Shown here: positions 11,822-21,182 of the stretch, one piece after another
Layout: each line of letters opens with the position of its first letter
Position numbering within the stretch: the stretch's first letter is position 1
Assembly: GCF_024137965.1 (NCBI RefSeq)
Contig: NZ_CP099975.1
Span: 2,480,001 to 2,544,000 of the forward strand
Reading direction: 5' to 3'
Source: Halomonas sp. Y3
Lineage (GTDB): Bacteria; Pseudomonadota; Gammaproteobacteria; Pseudomonadales; Halomonadaceae
Length of the DNA: 64,000 nt
Notes under the pieces: generated by a model
Databases searched by the model: none
Told to the model about the DNA's origin: nothing
Seen by the model: the letters and a program-made list of their open reading frames with translations, nothing else
Translations under genes and position numbers: made by a program

Positions 11822-12371
11822 GGCGGGTCTCTCCCTGCTGCTCCGCGGCGCGAGCCAGGCGGTCGTGCAGCCGCTGCTCCTCGCGCCGGATGATGAATTC
11901 GAGGCGAGTGGTGGCCAGCAGGCCCACCACGGCCACCGCCATGCCGGTCAGGGTCGGCAGGGTCGCCCGGGCCACGCCGTCGGCCATGGCCCGGGCCTGG
12001 TGGGTGTCGCTCAGCGCCAGGCCGTCGAAGACCACGATCATGCCAGTCACGGTGCCCAGAAGCCCCAGCAGCGGGCAGATGGCCACCAGCAGCCTCATCC
12101 ACGGCAGCGGCCGGCGCAGCCGGGCGACCAGCGCCTGGCTCCACACCTCGCGCAGGGTGCGCGCACTCCAGCTGCCGTGGTCGGGGTGAGCCACCCAGCG
12201 CCTCACCAGGGCACGCCGCTCGGCCCGCCAGGTCACCCGGAAGTACCACCAGCGCTCCAGGGTCAGGGCGAACAGCACCGCGGCCACTACCATGATCAGC
12301 ACCAGGACGGCGCCGCCCGCCTCCATCAGCCGCTGGAGCGGCGCCAGCAGGGCGACCGACAGCTCAGGCAT
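11814..12371 (-). CDS. exbB: ExbB proton channel subunit (TonB2 system)
   Basis: This MotA/TolQ/ExbB-family membrane protein of 185 residues forms the proton channel with ExbD. Three membrane segments are visible: GAVLVLIMVVAAVLFALTL, LLVAICPLLGLLGTVTGMIV and ATLPTLTGMAVAVVGLLA. It is short, like the ExbB2 proteins of TonB2 clusters. I took MPELSV at 12371 as the start; it overlaps the upstream gene by eight bases, matching the tight packing of this operon. Confidence 0.9.
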   Translation of the reverse strand: MPELSVALLAPLQRLMEAGGAVLVLIMVVAAVLFALTLERWWYFRVTWRAERRALVRRWVAHPDHGSWSARTLREVWSQALVARLRRPLPWMRLLVAICPLLGLLGTVTGMIVVFDGLALSDTHQARAMADGVARATLPTLTGMAVAVVGLLATTRLEFIIRREEQRLHDRLARAAEQQGETRHA

Positions 12372-14100
12372 GGGCAAGGCGGGCCCCCTCGTGGCTGCGG
12401 CCGGCGGCGGGCTGCGGGGGCTGAGCCTCCAGGTGCTCGGCCAGCGCCGCGCTGGCATTGCCCTCCAGCAGCCCCACCAGGCCCCGGCTGCGGCTGGTCA
12501 GCGCCGTATGCGCAAAGAGCAGCGGCACCGCGGTGACCAGCCCCAGCACGGTGGTGACCAGCGCCTGACTGATGCCCCCGGCCATCAGCTGCGGGTCACC
12601 GGTACCGTAGACCGTGATGGCCTGGAAGGTGACGATCATGCCGGTCACGGTGCCGAGCAGCCCCAGCAGCGGGGCCACGGCGGCCAGCAGCTTGACCAGC
12701 CCCTGCCCCCGCTCCAGTCGCGGCAGCTCCGCCAGCAGCGCCTCGTCCAGGCGCGCCTCCAGGGCCTCCGGGGGGAGGCCCTGGCGCAGGGTGCGAAAGC
12801 GGCCCAGCACCCGGCCCAGGGGGTTGTCGTCACGAAGGCGGTCGAGGTCGCGCAGCTGGCGGCGCAGCCGCCAGCGCACCACGACCAGGTAGAGGAACTG
12901 CAGCAGCGCCACCAGCAGGCCCAGCGCCCCCAGGGCGACGACCACGTAGCCGACGACGCCCCCCTGATGGAAGCGCTCCTGCAGGCTGGGCTGACGCGCC
13001 AGCGCCTCGAGCAGCCGGCCTCCGGTGGGGTCGATGAGCAGGGGCGCCCCCCCTTCCCAGCCGGCGGCGAGCCGGGCCTGCTGCTCACGGTCCAGGCCCT
13101 CGACCACCGCCAGCCGCCGGGCCGAGGCGTCGCCGCCGGGGCGCAGCAGGACGCCGCCGCCGAACAGCAGCTGGTCGCCCACCCGGGCCACCTCGCGGGA
13201 GGCGATCCGGCCATCGACGCCGGCCACCGGGGCCTCGAAGCGGCGCCAGTGGCCGCTCTCCCGCACCAGGGCCTCGAGATGACGCAGCAGCCCGGTGACG
13301 GCAGCGCCGCCCGCGGCGCCCTCTTCCGGCCGCTCGGGTAGCGACAGCTCGCTGCCCAGCAGCAGCCGGCTGTCGTTCAGCCCGTCCCGCAGCTCCCCCA
13401 CCTGCCGGGAGACCAGGGCGAGCAGCGCCTCGCTCTCGACGTCCCCGGCCGCCTCGGGCCAGGCGGGAAGCGCCCCCTCCCGGGTCCTCCAGGGCGCGTC
13501 CGGCCGAATGGAGACAGGCAGCGCCAGCAGCTCCGGGGCGCGACGCTCCCGGGCGATGGCCACCCCCTTGCGCAGTTCGGCGAGCACCGACCCCTCGAGG
13601 GACCGCCAGCGCGCCTCGTCCCGGGACCAGACCCCGCCCTCCCGGCCGTCCGGGGTCAGGAAGTAGAGGCCCACACGACCCAGGCGCAGATAGTCCACCT
13701 CGCGGCCATCATCGCCCACCAGCAGCCCGCGCCAGCTGTCGATCTCGCGGCCATAGGCGAGCTCCTGCCGCCAGGCGGCCACCAGCCGCTCGGCCTGGTC
13801 GGCGACCTCCAGTGGCCGGTCGTTCAGCGCCTCGCGGAGCTCACTGGCCCGGGCCAGGCGCTGGTCGACCAGAAACGGCAGGTCGGCCTCGACCAGGGCC
13901 TCCAGCGCCTTCGCGCTGCGCGAGAGCTCCGCCGCCAGCGGCAGGGCCAGCCCCAGCGCCTCCGCCCGGATCCCGGCACCCCCGGACGCGTCACGCCCCT
14001 CGTCGGCCACGGCCGGCATGGCCAGGGCCATCAGGCCCAGGCAGATGGCCACCATGACCCCCTGCAGCCCGACACTCCTTCTGCGATTGCTCACCCTCAT
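12364..14100 (-). CDS. TtpC-like ExbB-family protein with long periplasmic region
   Basis: This protein of 578 residues heads the TonB2 operon. A signal peptide (VMVAICLGLMALAMPAVADE) precedes about 350 residues of helical, charged periplasmic sequence. An ExbB/TolQ-type module follows, with membrane segments near GYVVVALGALGLLVALLQFL, LLAAVAPLLGLLGTVTGMIV and TTVLGLVTAVPLLFA. This layout resembles TtpC of Vibrio TonB2 systems, where the protein is required with ExbB2-ExbD2-TonB2 for iron-siderophore uptake. At 578 residues it is longer than I expect for TtpC (about 450). The N-terminal part may correspond to the separate DUF3450 protein of other clusters, which is an inference. Confidence 0.82.
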   Translation of the reverse strand: MRVSNRRRSVGLQGVMVAICLGLMALAMPAVADEGRDASGGAGIRAEALGLALPLAAELSRSAKALEALVEADLPFLVDQRLARASELREALNDRPLEVADQAERLVAAWRQELAYGREIDSWRGLLVGDDGREVDYLRLGRVGLYFLTPDGREGGVWSRDEARWRSLEGSVLAELRKGVAIARERRAPELLALPVSIRPDAPWRTREGALPAWPEAAGDVESEALLALVSRQVGELRDGLNDSRLLLGSELSLPERPEEGAAGGAAVTGLLRHLEALVRESGHWRRFEAPVAGVDGRIASREVARVGDQLLFGGGVLLRPGGDASARRLAVVEGLDREQQARLAAGWEGGAPLLIDPTGGRLLEALARQPSLQERFHQGGVVGYVVVALGALGLLVALLQFLYLVVVRWRLRRQLRDLDRLRDDNPLGRVLGRFRTLRQGLPPEALEARLDEALLAELPRLERGQGLVKLLAAVAPLLGLLGTVTGMIVTFQAITVYGTGDPQLMAGGISQALVTTVLGLVTAVPLLFAHTALTSRSRGLVGLLEGNASAALAEHLEAQPPQPAAGRSHEGARLAHA

Positions 14101-14181
14101 CCACCCCCGACTCCTGTTCGGCGGCCATCTTCCCCCATGGCGGCCGGCGCCGCCATGGCCTGGGTCAAGCCGCTCACAACT

Positions 14182-14194
14182 GATAATGATTATC
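14182..14194 (-). promoter_or_regulatory. Fur box upstream of the TonB2 operon
   Basis: On the minus strand the 13 bases GATAATCATTATC match the right two hexamers and spacer of the 19-bp Fur consensus exactly. The site lies about 80 bases upstream of the ttpC-like start. This predicts iron repression of the operon by Fur. Confidence 0.75.
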
Positions 14195-14218
14195 CATTCT
14201 ATCCAAGGTCCGGGCCAT

Positions 14219-14246
14219 AAAAAACCGGCCCTCGTTCGAGGGCCGG
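14219..14246 (-). terminator. Intrinsic terminator of the etfBA operon
   Basis: A 10-bp stem (14225-14234 with 14237-14246) closed by a tight GAAC-type turn is followed on the minus strand by six Ts (14219-14224). It lies behind both the etfA stop and the extra etfA tail. Confidence 0.85.
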
Positions 14247-14275
14247 CAACGGCATGTTCGATCCGTCGATCGCTC

Positions 14276-14350
14276 TTACAGCTTGCTCTCGAGCTCCGGC
14301 AGCGCCGCGACGAGTCCGCTGACAGTCGAGAGCGCTACCTGGAAGATTCC
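14276..14350 (-). pseudogene. Second, diverged copy of the etfA 3' end
   Basis: Read on the minus strand, these 75 bases encode IFQVA near the start and end in ALPELESKL plus TAA. The last residues are identical to the true etfA C-terminus, which ends 8 bases upstream at 14359. In the last nine codons plus stop the only differences are synonymous (CCG/CCC, CTC/TTG, GAG/GAA). The middle third is scrambled. There is no start or gene body, so it is a remnant placed between etfA and its terminator. It looks like the end of an earlier etfA allele. Confidence 0.8.
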
Positions 14351-14358
14351 GATCTTCC

Positions 14359-15285
14359 TTACAGCTTGCTTTCCAACTCGGGCAGCGCCTCGAAGAGATC
14401 GGCAACGAGTCCATAGTCGGCCACCTGGAAGATCGGCGCCTCCTCGTCCTTGTTGATGGCGACGATCACCTTGGAGTCCTTCATGCCGGCCAGGTGCTGG
14501 ATGGCCCCCGAGATGCCCACGGCGATGTAGAGCTCGGGCGCGACGATCTTGCCGGTCTGGCCCACCTGCATGTCGTTGGGCACGAAGCCGGCGTCCACCG
14601 CGGCGCGCGAGGCACCGATGGCCGCGCCCAGCTTGTCGGCGATGCCGTCGAGCAGCTTGAAGTTCTCGCCGTTGCCCATCCCGCGGCCGCCGGAGATCAC
14701 CACCTTGGCGGCACCCAGCTCGGGGCGGTCGGACTGGGCCAGCTCCTCCTTGACGAAGGTGGACTGGGCGTTGTCGGCCACAAAATCCACCGCCTCGATG
14801 GCGGCGCTGCCGCCCTCGGCCACCGCATCGAAGCCGGTGGAGCGCACGGTGATCACCTTGAGGGCGTCCTCGCTCTGCACCGTGGCGATGGCGTTGCCGG
14901 CATAGATCGGGCGCTTGAAGGTATCCGGAGACTCCACCGCGATGATCTCGGAGATCTGCGCCACGTCCTTGAGGGCGGCGACCCGGGGCAGCACGTTCTT
15001 GCCGGTGGTGGAGGCCGCGGCCAGCACGTGGCTGTAGTCGCCGGCAAGCTCCGCCACCAGCGCCGCGGTGGGCTCGGCCAGCAGGTGGGCGTAGGCGGCG
15101 CTGTCGGCCACGCGGACCTTGCTGACGCCGTCGAACTTGGCCGCGGCCTCGGCAACGGCACCCACGCCTTCACCGGCCACCAGCACGTCGATATCGCCGC
15201 CGATGGCCTGGGCGGCGGCAACCACATGGGCGGTAGCGCCGGCCAGGGCGCCATCGTGATGTTCGGCGAGTACCAGGATGCTCAT
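14359..15285 (-). CDS. etfA: Electron transfer flavoprotein alpha subunit
   Basis: This FAD-binding subunit (308 residues) of the soluble heterodimeric ETF accepts electrons from acyl-CoA and other dehydrogenases and passes them to ETF-ubiquinone oxidoreductase. The N-terminal ETF domain starts [12 protein letters not shown]. The C-terminal FAD domain shows [14 protein letters not shown], the [20 protein letters not shown] signature and [18 protein letters not shown]. It overlaps etfB by four bases (ATGA). A degenerate copy of its last 25 codons follows the stop. Confidence 0.96.
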   Translation of the reverse strand: MSILVLAEHHDGALAGATAHVVAAAQAIGGDIDVLVAGEGVGAVAEAAAKFDGVSKVRVADSAAYAHLLAEPTAALVAELAGDYSHVLAAASTTGKNVLPRVAALKDVAQISEIIAVESPDTFKRPIYAGNAIATVQSEDALKVITVRSTGFDAVAEGGSAAIEAVDFVADNAQSTFVKEELAQSDRPELGAAKVVISGGRGMGNGENFKLLDGIADKLGAAIGASRAAVDAGFVPNDMQVGQTGKIVAPELYIAVGISGAIQHLAGMKDSKVIVAINKDEEAPIFQVADYGLVADLFEALPELESKL

Positions 15286-16034
15286 GAGATCACCTTCGCT
15301 TCGTTCTTCAGTTTGTCGACCAGCTCGTCCACGGAGCCCACCTTGACGCCGCCCTGACGCTCCGCCGGCGGCTCGACCTTGAGCAGCTTGACTCGACTGC
15401 CTACCGAAATGCCGAGATCCGCCGGGGACTTGACGTCCAGCGGCTTCTTCTTGGCCTTCATGATATCGGGCAGCTTGGCGTAGCGCGGCTCGTTGAGGCG
15501 CAGGTCGGTGGTGACGATGGCAGGCAGGGTCAGCTCGACGGTCTGCAGGCCGCCGTCGACCTCGCGGGTCACCTGCACCTTGTCTCCCTCGACGTTGACC
15601 GCCGAGGCGAAGGTGCCCTGGGGCAGGCCGGTCAGGGCGGCGAGCATCTGGCCGGTCTGGTTGTTGTCGCTGTCGATGGCCTGCTTGCCGAGGATCACCA
15701 GGCCCGGCTGCTCCTCCTCGACCAGCTTGGCCAGCGCCTTGGCGGCGCCCAGGGACTCGACGCGCTCGTCGGTCTCGACGTGGATGGCGCGATCGGCACC
15801 CAGCGCCAGGGCGGTACGCAGCTGCTCCTGGGCGGCCTTGGGGCCGATGGTGACGGCGACGATCTCGGTGGCCACGCCCTTCTCCTTCAGGCGCACCGCC
15901 TCTTCCACGGCGATCTCGCAGAAGGGGTTCATGGCCATCTTGACGTTGGTGAGATCGACGTCGGAGTGATCCGGCTTGACCCGGATCTTGACGTTGTAGT
16001 CGATGACGCGTTTGACCGCGACGAGTACTTTCAT
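15282..16034 (-). CDS. etfB: Electron transfer flavoprotein beta subunit
   Basis: This AMP-binding partner of EtfA has 250 residues. It begins [20 protein letters not shown] and carries the ETF beta signature region around [20 protein letters not shown]. The start at 16034 follows an AGGA six bases upstream; a longer frame to 16196 lacks family similarity. It is first in the etfBA operon and divergent from the ETF-ubiquinone oxidoreductase gene that completes the pathway. Confidence 0.95.
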   Translation of the reverse strand: MKVLVAVKRVIDYNVKIRVKPDHSDVDLTNVKMAMNPFCEIAVEEAVRLKEKGVATEIVAVTIGPKAAQEQLRTALALGADRAIHVETDERVESLGAAKALAKLVEEEQPGLVILGKQAIDSDNNQTGQMLAALTGLPQGTFASAVNVEGDKVQVTREVDGGLQTVELTLPAIVTTDLRLNEPRYAKLPDIMKAKKKPLDVKSPADLGISVGSRVKLLKVEPPAERQGGVKVGSVDELVDKLKNEAKVIS

Positions 16035-16386
16035 GGTGTCCTCGCTAGGCTCTTCGAGTATGGAACCATCCTGGTGACTGGGCGCGACGCTGACCGCCGG
16101 CCTTCGCCTGTTGGGGCCGCTTATAACGGGCCGGCATGCCCTTAGTCGAAATTCATGCGAGCGTTTGATAGGCACCGCACGGATAAACATTCCCAATGTG
16201 CCATAGCCGGCGGCCTGGCAACAATCCTATCTTTTCCCACCCCCTCGCGGCCTAATCCACATCGAGGGGGTGACCTGAGTCGTCTATTATGCCTATCATG
16301 GAGCCAGGCAAGAAGCAAACGACCGTTTTAATTACTATCGACGTTGGTGGCAGGCCGTCAACGGCGGAGTGAGGGAGGAGCAGCAG
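16035..16386. other. Divergent intergenic region, etfB/ETF-QO
   Basis: This region of about 350 bases carries no gene. A TATTAT (16285-16290) could be a -10 for the plus-strand oxidoreductase, but no clear -35 is seen. A GGGAGGAG at 16373-16380 is the ribosome site of that gene. Promoters for etfBA must lie here too; I could not place them with confidence. Confidence 0.4.
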
Positions 16387-18051
16387 GTGGAACAGGTAGA
16401 ACGCGATTCGATGGAATTCGATGTGGTGATCGTCGGCGCCGGCCCCTCTGGCCTGGCCGCCGCGTGCCGACTGATGCAGCAGGCCAATGCCGCCGAACAG
16501 GAGCTGACCGTGTGCGTGGTGGAGAAGGGCTCCGAGGTGGGCGCCCATATCCTCTCCGGCGCCGTCTTCGAGCCCCGCGCCCTGGCCGAGCTCTTCCCCG
16601 ACTGGGAGGAGCGCGGCGCGCCCCTGACCACCCCGGCCAGCCGCGACGAGGTCTACCTGCTCAAGGACGCCGAGAAGGCTCAGAAGCTGCCCAACGCCCT
16701 GGTGCCGAAGAGCATGCATAACACCGGTGGCGACATGCCCCGCTACGTGATCAGCGCCGGCAACCTCTGCCGCTGGCTGGCCGAGCAGGCCGAGGGGCTC
16801 GGGGTGGAGATCTTCCCCGGCTTCGCCGCCCAGGAGGCGATCGTCGAGGAGGGCGTGGTCAAGGGCATCCTGATCGGCGACATGGGCGTGGGCGCCGACG
16901 GCGAGCCCAAGGACAGCTACATGCCGGGCATGGAGCTGCGCGCCAGGTACACCCTCTTCGCCGAGGGAGCCCGGGGCCATATCGGCAAGCGCCTGATCCA
17001 GGAGTATGACCTGGCGGCCGGCAAGGACCCCCAGCACTACGGCATCGGCTTGAAGGAGCTGTGGGACATCCCCGCCGAGCAGCATGAGCCCGGCCTGGTG
17101 CTGCACGGCTCCGGCTGGCCGCTGGACAAGAACACCCACGGCGGCTGGTTCCTCTACCACGCCGAGAACCAGCAGGTGGTGGTGGGCCTGATCATGGACC
17201 TCTCCTATCGCAACCCCTGGCTGTCGCCCTTCGACGAGTTCCAGCGCATGAAGCACCATCCGGTGCTGGCCAAGCACCTCGCGGGCGGCAAGCGCATCGC
17301 CTACGGCGCCCGCGCCATCACCAAGGGCGGCCTCAACGGCCTGCCCAAGATGACCTTCCCGGGTGGCCTCTTGATTGGCTGCGACGCCGGCACCCTGAAC
17401 TTCGCCAAGATCAAGGGCCTGCACACCGCCATGAAGTCGGGCCTGGTGGCCGCCGAGGCGGTATTCGAAGCCATCAAGGGGGGTGACGACGGGGGCGCCG
17501 AGCTGACCGCCTTCACCGAGAAGTGGGAGGCGAGCTGGGCCTGGGCCGAGCTCAAGGAGAGCGCGAGCTTCGGTCCGGCGATCCACAAGTACGGCACCGT
17601 GGGCGGCGGCGCCTACAACTTCGTCAACCAGCTGCTCGGCGGCAAGCTGCCCAACGTCCACGACACCACGCCGGATCACGCGGCGCTCAAGCCGGCCGCC
17701 GAGTTCGAGAAGATCGACTACCCCAAGCCCGACGGCAAGCTCTCCTTCGACAAGCTCTCCTCGGTGTTCCTGTCGAACACCAACCACGAGGAGGATCAGC
17801 CCTGCCACCTGCGCCTGGCCGACCCGGAGCTGCCGATCCGCGACAACCTGCCGACCTACGCCGAGCCGGCAAGCCGCTACTGCCCGGCCGGGGTCTACGA
17901 GGTCGTGGAGGACGACGACGGCAAGCCGCGGTTCCAGATCAACTTCCAGAACTGCGTGCACTGCAAGACCTGCGACATCAAGGACCCGGCCCAGAACATC
18001 ACCTGGGTGGCGCCGGAGGGTGGCGGCGGGCCTAACTACCCCAACATGTAA
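16387..18051 (+). CDS. Electron transfer flavoprotein-ubiquinone oxidoreductase
   Basis: This membrane-associated flavo-iron-sulfur enzyme of about 554 residues passes electrons from reduced ETF to ubiquinone. The FAD-binding loop is VVIVGAGPSGLAAACRL near residue 12. A ubiquinone/FAD domain with GGLNGLPKMTFPGGLLIGC follows, and the C-terminal 4Fe-4S site shows RYCPAGVYE and NCVHCKTCDIKDP. I prefer the GTG at 16387, six bases after a strong GGGAGGAG; GTG at 16369 and ATG at 16411 are alternatives. It works with the divergent etfBA and ends at a strong terminator. Confidence 0.95.
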   Translation: MEQVERDSMEFDVVIVGAGPSGLAAACRLMQQANAAEQELTVCVVEKGSEVGAHILSGAVFEPRALAELFPDWEERGAPLTTPASRDEVYLLKDAEKAQKLPNALVPKSMHNTGGDMPRYVISAGNLCRWLAEQAEGLGVEIFPGFAAQEAIVEEGVVKGILIGDMGVGADGEPKDSYMPGMELRARYTLFAEGARGHIGKRLIQEYDLAAGKDPQHYGIGLKELWDIPAEQHEPGLVLHGSGWPLDKNTHGGWFLYHAENQQVVVGLIMDLSYRNPWLSPFDEFQRMKHHPVLAKHLAGGKRIAYGARAITKGGLNGLPKMTFPGGLLIGCDAGTLNFAKIKGLHTAMKSGLVAAEAVFEAIKGGDDGGAELTAFTEKWEASWAWAELKESASFGPAIHKYGTVGGGAYNFVNQLLGGKLPNVHDTTPDHAALKPAAEFEKIDYPKPDGKLSFDKLSSVFLSNTNHEEDQPCHLRLADPELPIRDNLPTYAEPASRYCPAGVYEVVEDDDGKPRFQINFQNCVHCKTCDIKDPAQNITWVAPEGGGGPNYPNM

Positions 18052-18074
18052 GCCAGCCAGCCGTTTGGATGAAG

Positions 18075-18109
18075 CCGCCCCCGCCGCCTTGCTGCGGGGG
18101 CGGTTTTTT
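18075..18109 (+). terminator. Intrinsic terminator after ETF-QO
   Basis: A perfect 10-bp GC stem (18075-18084 with 18094-18103) is followed by six Ts (18104-18109), 23 bases after the stop codon. Confidence 0.95.
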
Positions 18110-18156
18110 CTTCCAGCTTCAGGCTTATGGCTTCAAGCTACCGGCGGTAGCCGGGC

Positions 18157-18981
18157 TCAGTCGCCGGTCGCCACCGGCCGCACGGGGTCGCGGATCCATT
18201 CGCTCCAGGAGCCGGGATAGAGGCGCGGCAGCGGTCGGCCGGCCACGGCGTAGGCCAGGATGGTATGGCAGGCGGTGACCCCGGAGCCGCAGTAGGCGAT
18301 CACCTCACCGGCCTCGGGAAGCTCGCCGGCCAGCTGGCCCGGCGGCTTGAAACGCCCCCAGGGGGTCAGGTTGTCGGCACTGGGGCGACACACCGCGCCG
18401 GGGATATGCCCCGCCACCGAGTCGATGGACTCGACCTCGCCGCGGAATCGCTCGCGGCTGCGAGCATCCACCAGCAGCACGCCCTCCTCCTGCAGCCGGG
18501 TGGCATCGCACCACGGGTCGTCACGGTAGGCAGGCACCCAGTCGCTGGACGGGGGCGCGGAGCGGTCCCCATCGGAGAGCTCCTCGCCCGCCCCCAGCCA
18601 GGCCTTGATGCCGCCGTCGAAGAGGCGCACGTCCGGATGACCCGCCCAGCAGGCGAGCATCCACCAGGCCCTGGCCGCGGCCAGCTGGCCCCCCATGTCG
18701 TCATAGACCACCACCGGCAGCTCCGGGGTGATGCCGAGGCGCTGCAGGGTGGCGGTAAAGGCCTCCCGGGACGGCAGGGGGTGGCGCCCGCCCTGCCCCG
18801 GCGGCCCCGACAGGTCGCGTTCCAGGTCGATATGGTAGCTGCCGGGCAGGTGCGCCTCCCACCACAGGGTATGGCCGGCGTCGGGATCACCCAGGCGTGC
18901 CCGACAGTCGAGGAGCCGTGGCGGGCGATGGCCGTCGAGGGCCTCGGCCAGCTCCGGCGCAGTCATCAGGGGACGGCTCAT
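18157..18981 (-). CDS. sseA: Sulfurtransferase, two-domain rhodanese (SseA type)
   Basis: This is a tandem rhodanese of 274 residues that transfers sulfane sulfur from thiosulfate or 3-mercaptopyruvate. The inactive N-terminal domain includes LLDCRARLGDPDAG. The catalytic C-terminal domain has LLVDARSRERFRGE and the active-site loop CGSGVTAC, whose SGV pattern favours 3-mercaptopyruvate sulfurtransferase. It overlaps the stop of the upstream helicase gene by four bases. A small GCTACCG palindrome (18137-18151) lies just after the stop. Confidence 0.9.
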   Translation of the reverse strand: MSRPLMTAPELAEALDGHRPPRLLDCRARLGDPDAGHTLWWEAHLPGSYHIDLERDLSGPPGQGGRHPLPSREAFTATLQRLGITPELPVVVYDDMGGQLAAARAWWMLACWAGHPDVRLFDGGIKAWLGAGEELSDGDRSAPPSSDWVPAYRDDPWCDATRLQEEGVLLVDARSRERFRGEVESIDSVAGHIPGAVCRPSADNLTPWGRFKPPGQLAGELPEAGEVIAYCGSGVTACHTILAYAVAGRPLPRLYPGSWSEWIRDPVRPVATGD

Positions 18982-21182
18982 GAGCGTTCTCCTTCCAGCA
19001 GTTCGATGGGGGCCCGGCGGGCGATCAGGCGGCGGCGCCCGGCATGGCGAAAGCGCACCTCGATCACCGGGTTGTCGGGGTCGCCCTCCACCAGGTCGAT
19101 CTCGCCCTCGCCAAAGACAGCATGGCGCAGCCGCTGCCCCACGTCGAAGGCCCGGTAGTCGGGGCCGCCCTCGGCGACGCCCGGAGGCCCCGCCGCCGCC
19201 AGGGGCAGGGAGGCTCCCAGCCTGGCCAGATAGTGCTCGACCAGGGCAGGCCGGCTGACGCCCAGGGGCTCCCGGGCCGCACCGCCCGCCGCCTCCAGGG
19301 CCTGGGCCACCCGCTGGCACTCCTCCCAGGCGCTCTCGGCCAGGAAGCGGCTGGGCCGGTGCTCGCCCCCGTCGTGGAGCAGCAGCAGCCGCTCCCGGGC
19401 CCGGGTGATGGCCACGTAGAAGAGGCGCCGCTCCTCCTCCAGGCGCTGGGCGGTCAGGGGGTTGTCCCGGGTGTAGTGGGGAAAGTCCTGCTCGTTGACC
19501 CCGGCCAGCGCCACCAGGGGCCACTCCAGCCCCTTGGCGCCGTGCACCGTGGTGATCAACACACCCTCCCGGGCATTCTCCACCGGGCGCCCCAGCAACT
19601 CGATGAAGGCCTCGGGATCGTTGCCGAGCTCGCCGGCCTGCTCGAGCAGCACATCGAGCAGGCGCACGTCCTCCTCCCCCTTGTCCCGGCGAGCCGCGGC
19701 GCGCTTGAGCACCTTCTCCGCCTCCACCGCCTCCACCACATGCTCGAGGAGCCGGGCGGGAGGCCAGGCCCTCAGGCGCGGCAGCTCGCAGAGCAGCGCC
19801 CAGCGCTTCTTGAGGGTGCGCCGCTGGTGCGGCCTGAGGCCGGCCAGCAGCGGGTCATGGCGCTCCGGCCAGCGCTGGCTCTCGGCCAGCTGGCGGGCCA
19901 ACGCCACCAGGCGCTCCCGGGCCACGAAGGGGGTGGGCTGGCCGAGCAGCAGCGTCAGGTGGGCGGGATCGGCGAGCAGCGAAGGCTCCCGGGCCAAGCG
20001 CAGGTAGCCGGCCAGGGCCTGCACCAGGGGCAGGCGGAAGACGAAGCGGTCCTCCCGGGAGAGCCGGAAGGGAATGCCTTCCCGCAGCAGCGCCAGCTGC
20101 AGCGGCACGGAGAGCGACCAGCTGCGCACCAGCAGGCAGGCCTCGCCCAGCGCCCGGCCCTCGGCCTGCCAGGCCGCCAGCGCCTCGAGCAGCGGGCGGC
20201 TGCCGCAGGCCTGGGCGAGACGGGTCCGGGGGTTGCCGGCCGCCGCCAGGCAGAGCTGCTCGGGCCGCCGGCGGTTGGCCTCGATGGCGTGGTTGGCCGC
20301 CAGGGCCAGGGCGTGGCCGTGGCGGAAGGTGGTGGAGAGCGGATAGTCCACCGCCTCCCCGAAGGTCTCGGTGAAGCGCTCCAGCATGGTATCGGGATGG
20401 GCCCCGCGCCACTCGTAGATGCACTGGTTGGCATCCCCCACCGCCATCACCTCGGCGCGGTCGCCGGCCAGTACCGCCAGCAGCCGCTGCTGGGCCACGT
20501 TGATGTCCTGATACTCATCGATGATCACATGGTCGAGAAAGCCCTGGACGCGGCCGCGCAGGCCGGCATCGGCCTCCAGGGCCCTGAGCGGGCGATAGAG
20601 CAGGTCCGCGTAGCCCATCAGGCCGTGGTCGGCGAGCAGCGTCTCGGCGTGCTCGAAGGCCGCCACGAAGTGCTCGGTGGCCTCACCGAAGTCGAGCCGG
20701 GCGTAGAGCTCCGCCGGCGGCACCATCTCGGCCTTCACCAGGGCACAGAAGTGGGCCAGGGCCTCGAGGCGCTCGGCATCCAGCGCCGCCTCCCCCGAGG
20801 CCAGGGTCTCGGCCAGGGCATGCTGGGTGGCCTGGCGCAGCAGGCGCTCCACCTGCCAGTCGGCGGTCAGCAGGGTGCGCGGCGAGAGGGCCCCCCAGCG
20901 GGTCAGGCTACCGGTGAGACGGTGGCCCAGGGAGTGGAAGGTGCGCACATCCGGCAGCGGCTGGCCCTTCGGGGCCATGGCGGCGAGCCGCGCCTGGAAG
21001 TCCTCCCGGGCCGAGCGGTTGAACATCAGCACCAGGATCCGCTCCGGTGCCACGCCCCGGGCCAGCAGGTGCAGCACCCGAGCCACCATGGTGGTGGTCT
21101 TGCCGGAACCGGCCACCGCCGCTACCCGGGCATGGCCGGCGCCGTGCTCGACCACGGCACGCTGCTCCGCGGTGAGCCTCAC
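18978..21182 (-). CDS. UvrD/Rep-family DNA helicase
   Basis: This is a superfamily 1A, probably 3'-5' DNA helicase of 734 residues. Motifs seen in order are the Q motif LTAEQRAVVEHG, Walker A AVAGSGKTTT, FNRSAREDF, the Walker B IDEYQDIN, GDANQCIYEWRGA, TTFRHG, VLITTVHGAKGLEWP and YVAITRARERLLLL. A C-terminal UvrD/PcrA-like small domain is present (VGQRLRHAVFGEGEI). It is distinct enough from UvrD and Rep that I give no symbol. It overlaps both sseA and the DUF1285 gene by four bases. Confidence 0.9.
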   Translation of the reverse strand: MRLTAEQRAVVEHGAGHARVAAVAGSGKTTTMVARVLHLLARGVAPERILVLMFNRSAREDFQARLAAMAPKGQPLPDVRTFHSLGHRLTGSLTRWGALSPRTLLTADWQVERLLRQATQHALAETLASGEAALDAERLEALAHFCALVKAEMVPPAELYARLDFGEATEHFVAAFEHAETLLADHGLMGYADLLYRPLRALEADAGLRGRVQGFLDHVIIDEYQDINVAQQRLLAVLAGDRAEVMAVGDANQCIYEWRGAHPDTMLERFTETFGEAVDYPLSTTFRHGHALALAANHAIEANRRRPEQLCLAAAGNPRTRLAQACGSRPLLEALAAWQAEGRALGEACLLVRSWSLSVPLQLALLREGIPFRLSREDRFVFRLPLVQALAGYLRLAREPSLLADPAHLTLLLGQPTPFVARERLVALARQLAESQRWPERHDPLLAGLRPHQRRTLKKRWALLCELPRLRAWPPARLLEHVVEAVEAEKVLKRAAARRDKGEEDVRLLDVLLEQAGELGNDPEAFIELLGRPVENAREGVLITTVHGAKGLEWPLVALAGVNEQDFPHYTRDNPLTAQRLEEERRLFYVAITRARERLLLLHDGGEHRPSRFLAESAWEECQRVAQALEAAGGAAREPLGVSRPALVEHYLARLGASLPLAAAGPPGVAEGGPDYRAFDVGQRLRHAVFGEGEIDLVEGDPDNPVIEVRFRHAGRRRLIARRAPIELLEGERS

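Noticed and set aside
18111..18151. AGCTTCAGGCTTATGGCTTCAAGCT-like sequence after ETF-QO as a repeat element.
   Set aside because: It is only loosely similar to known AGCTTC repeats and has no second copy in the window. The adjacent GCTACCG palindrome is too small to call.
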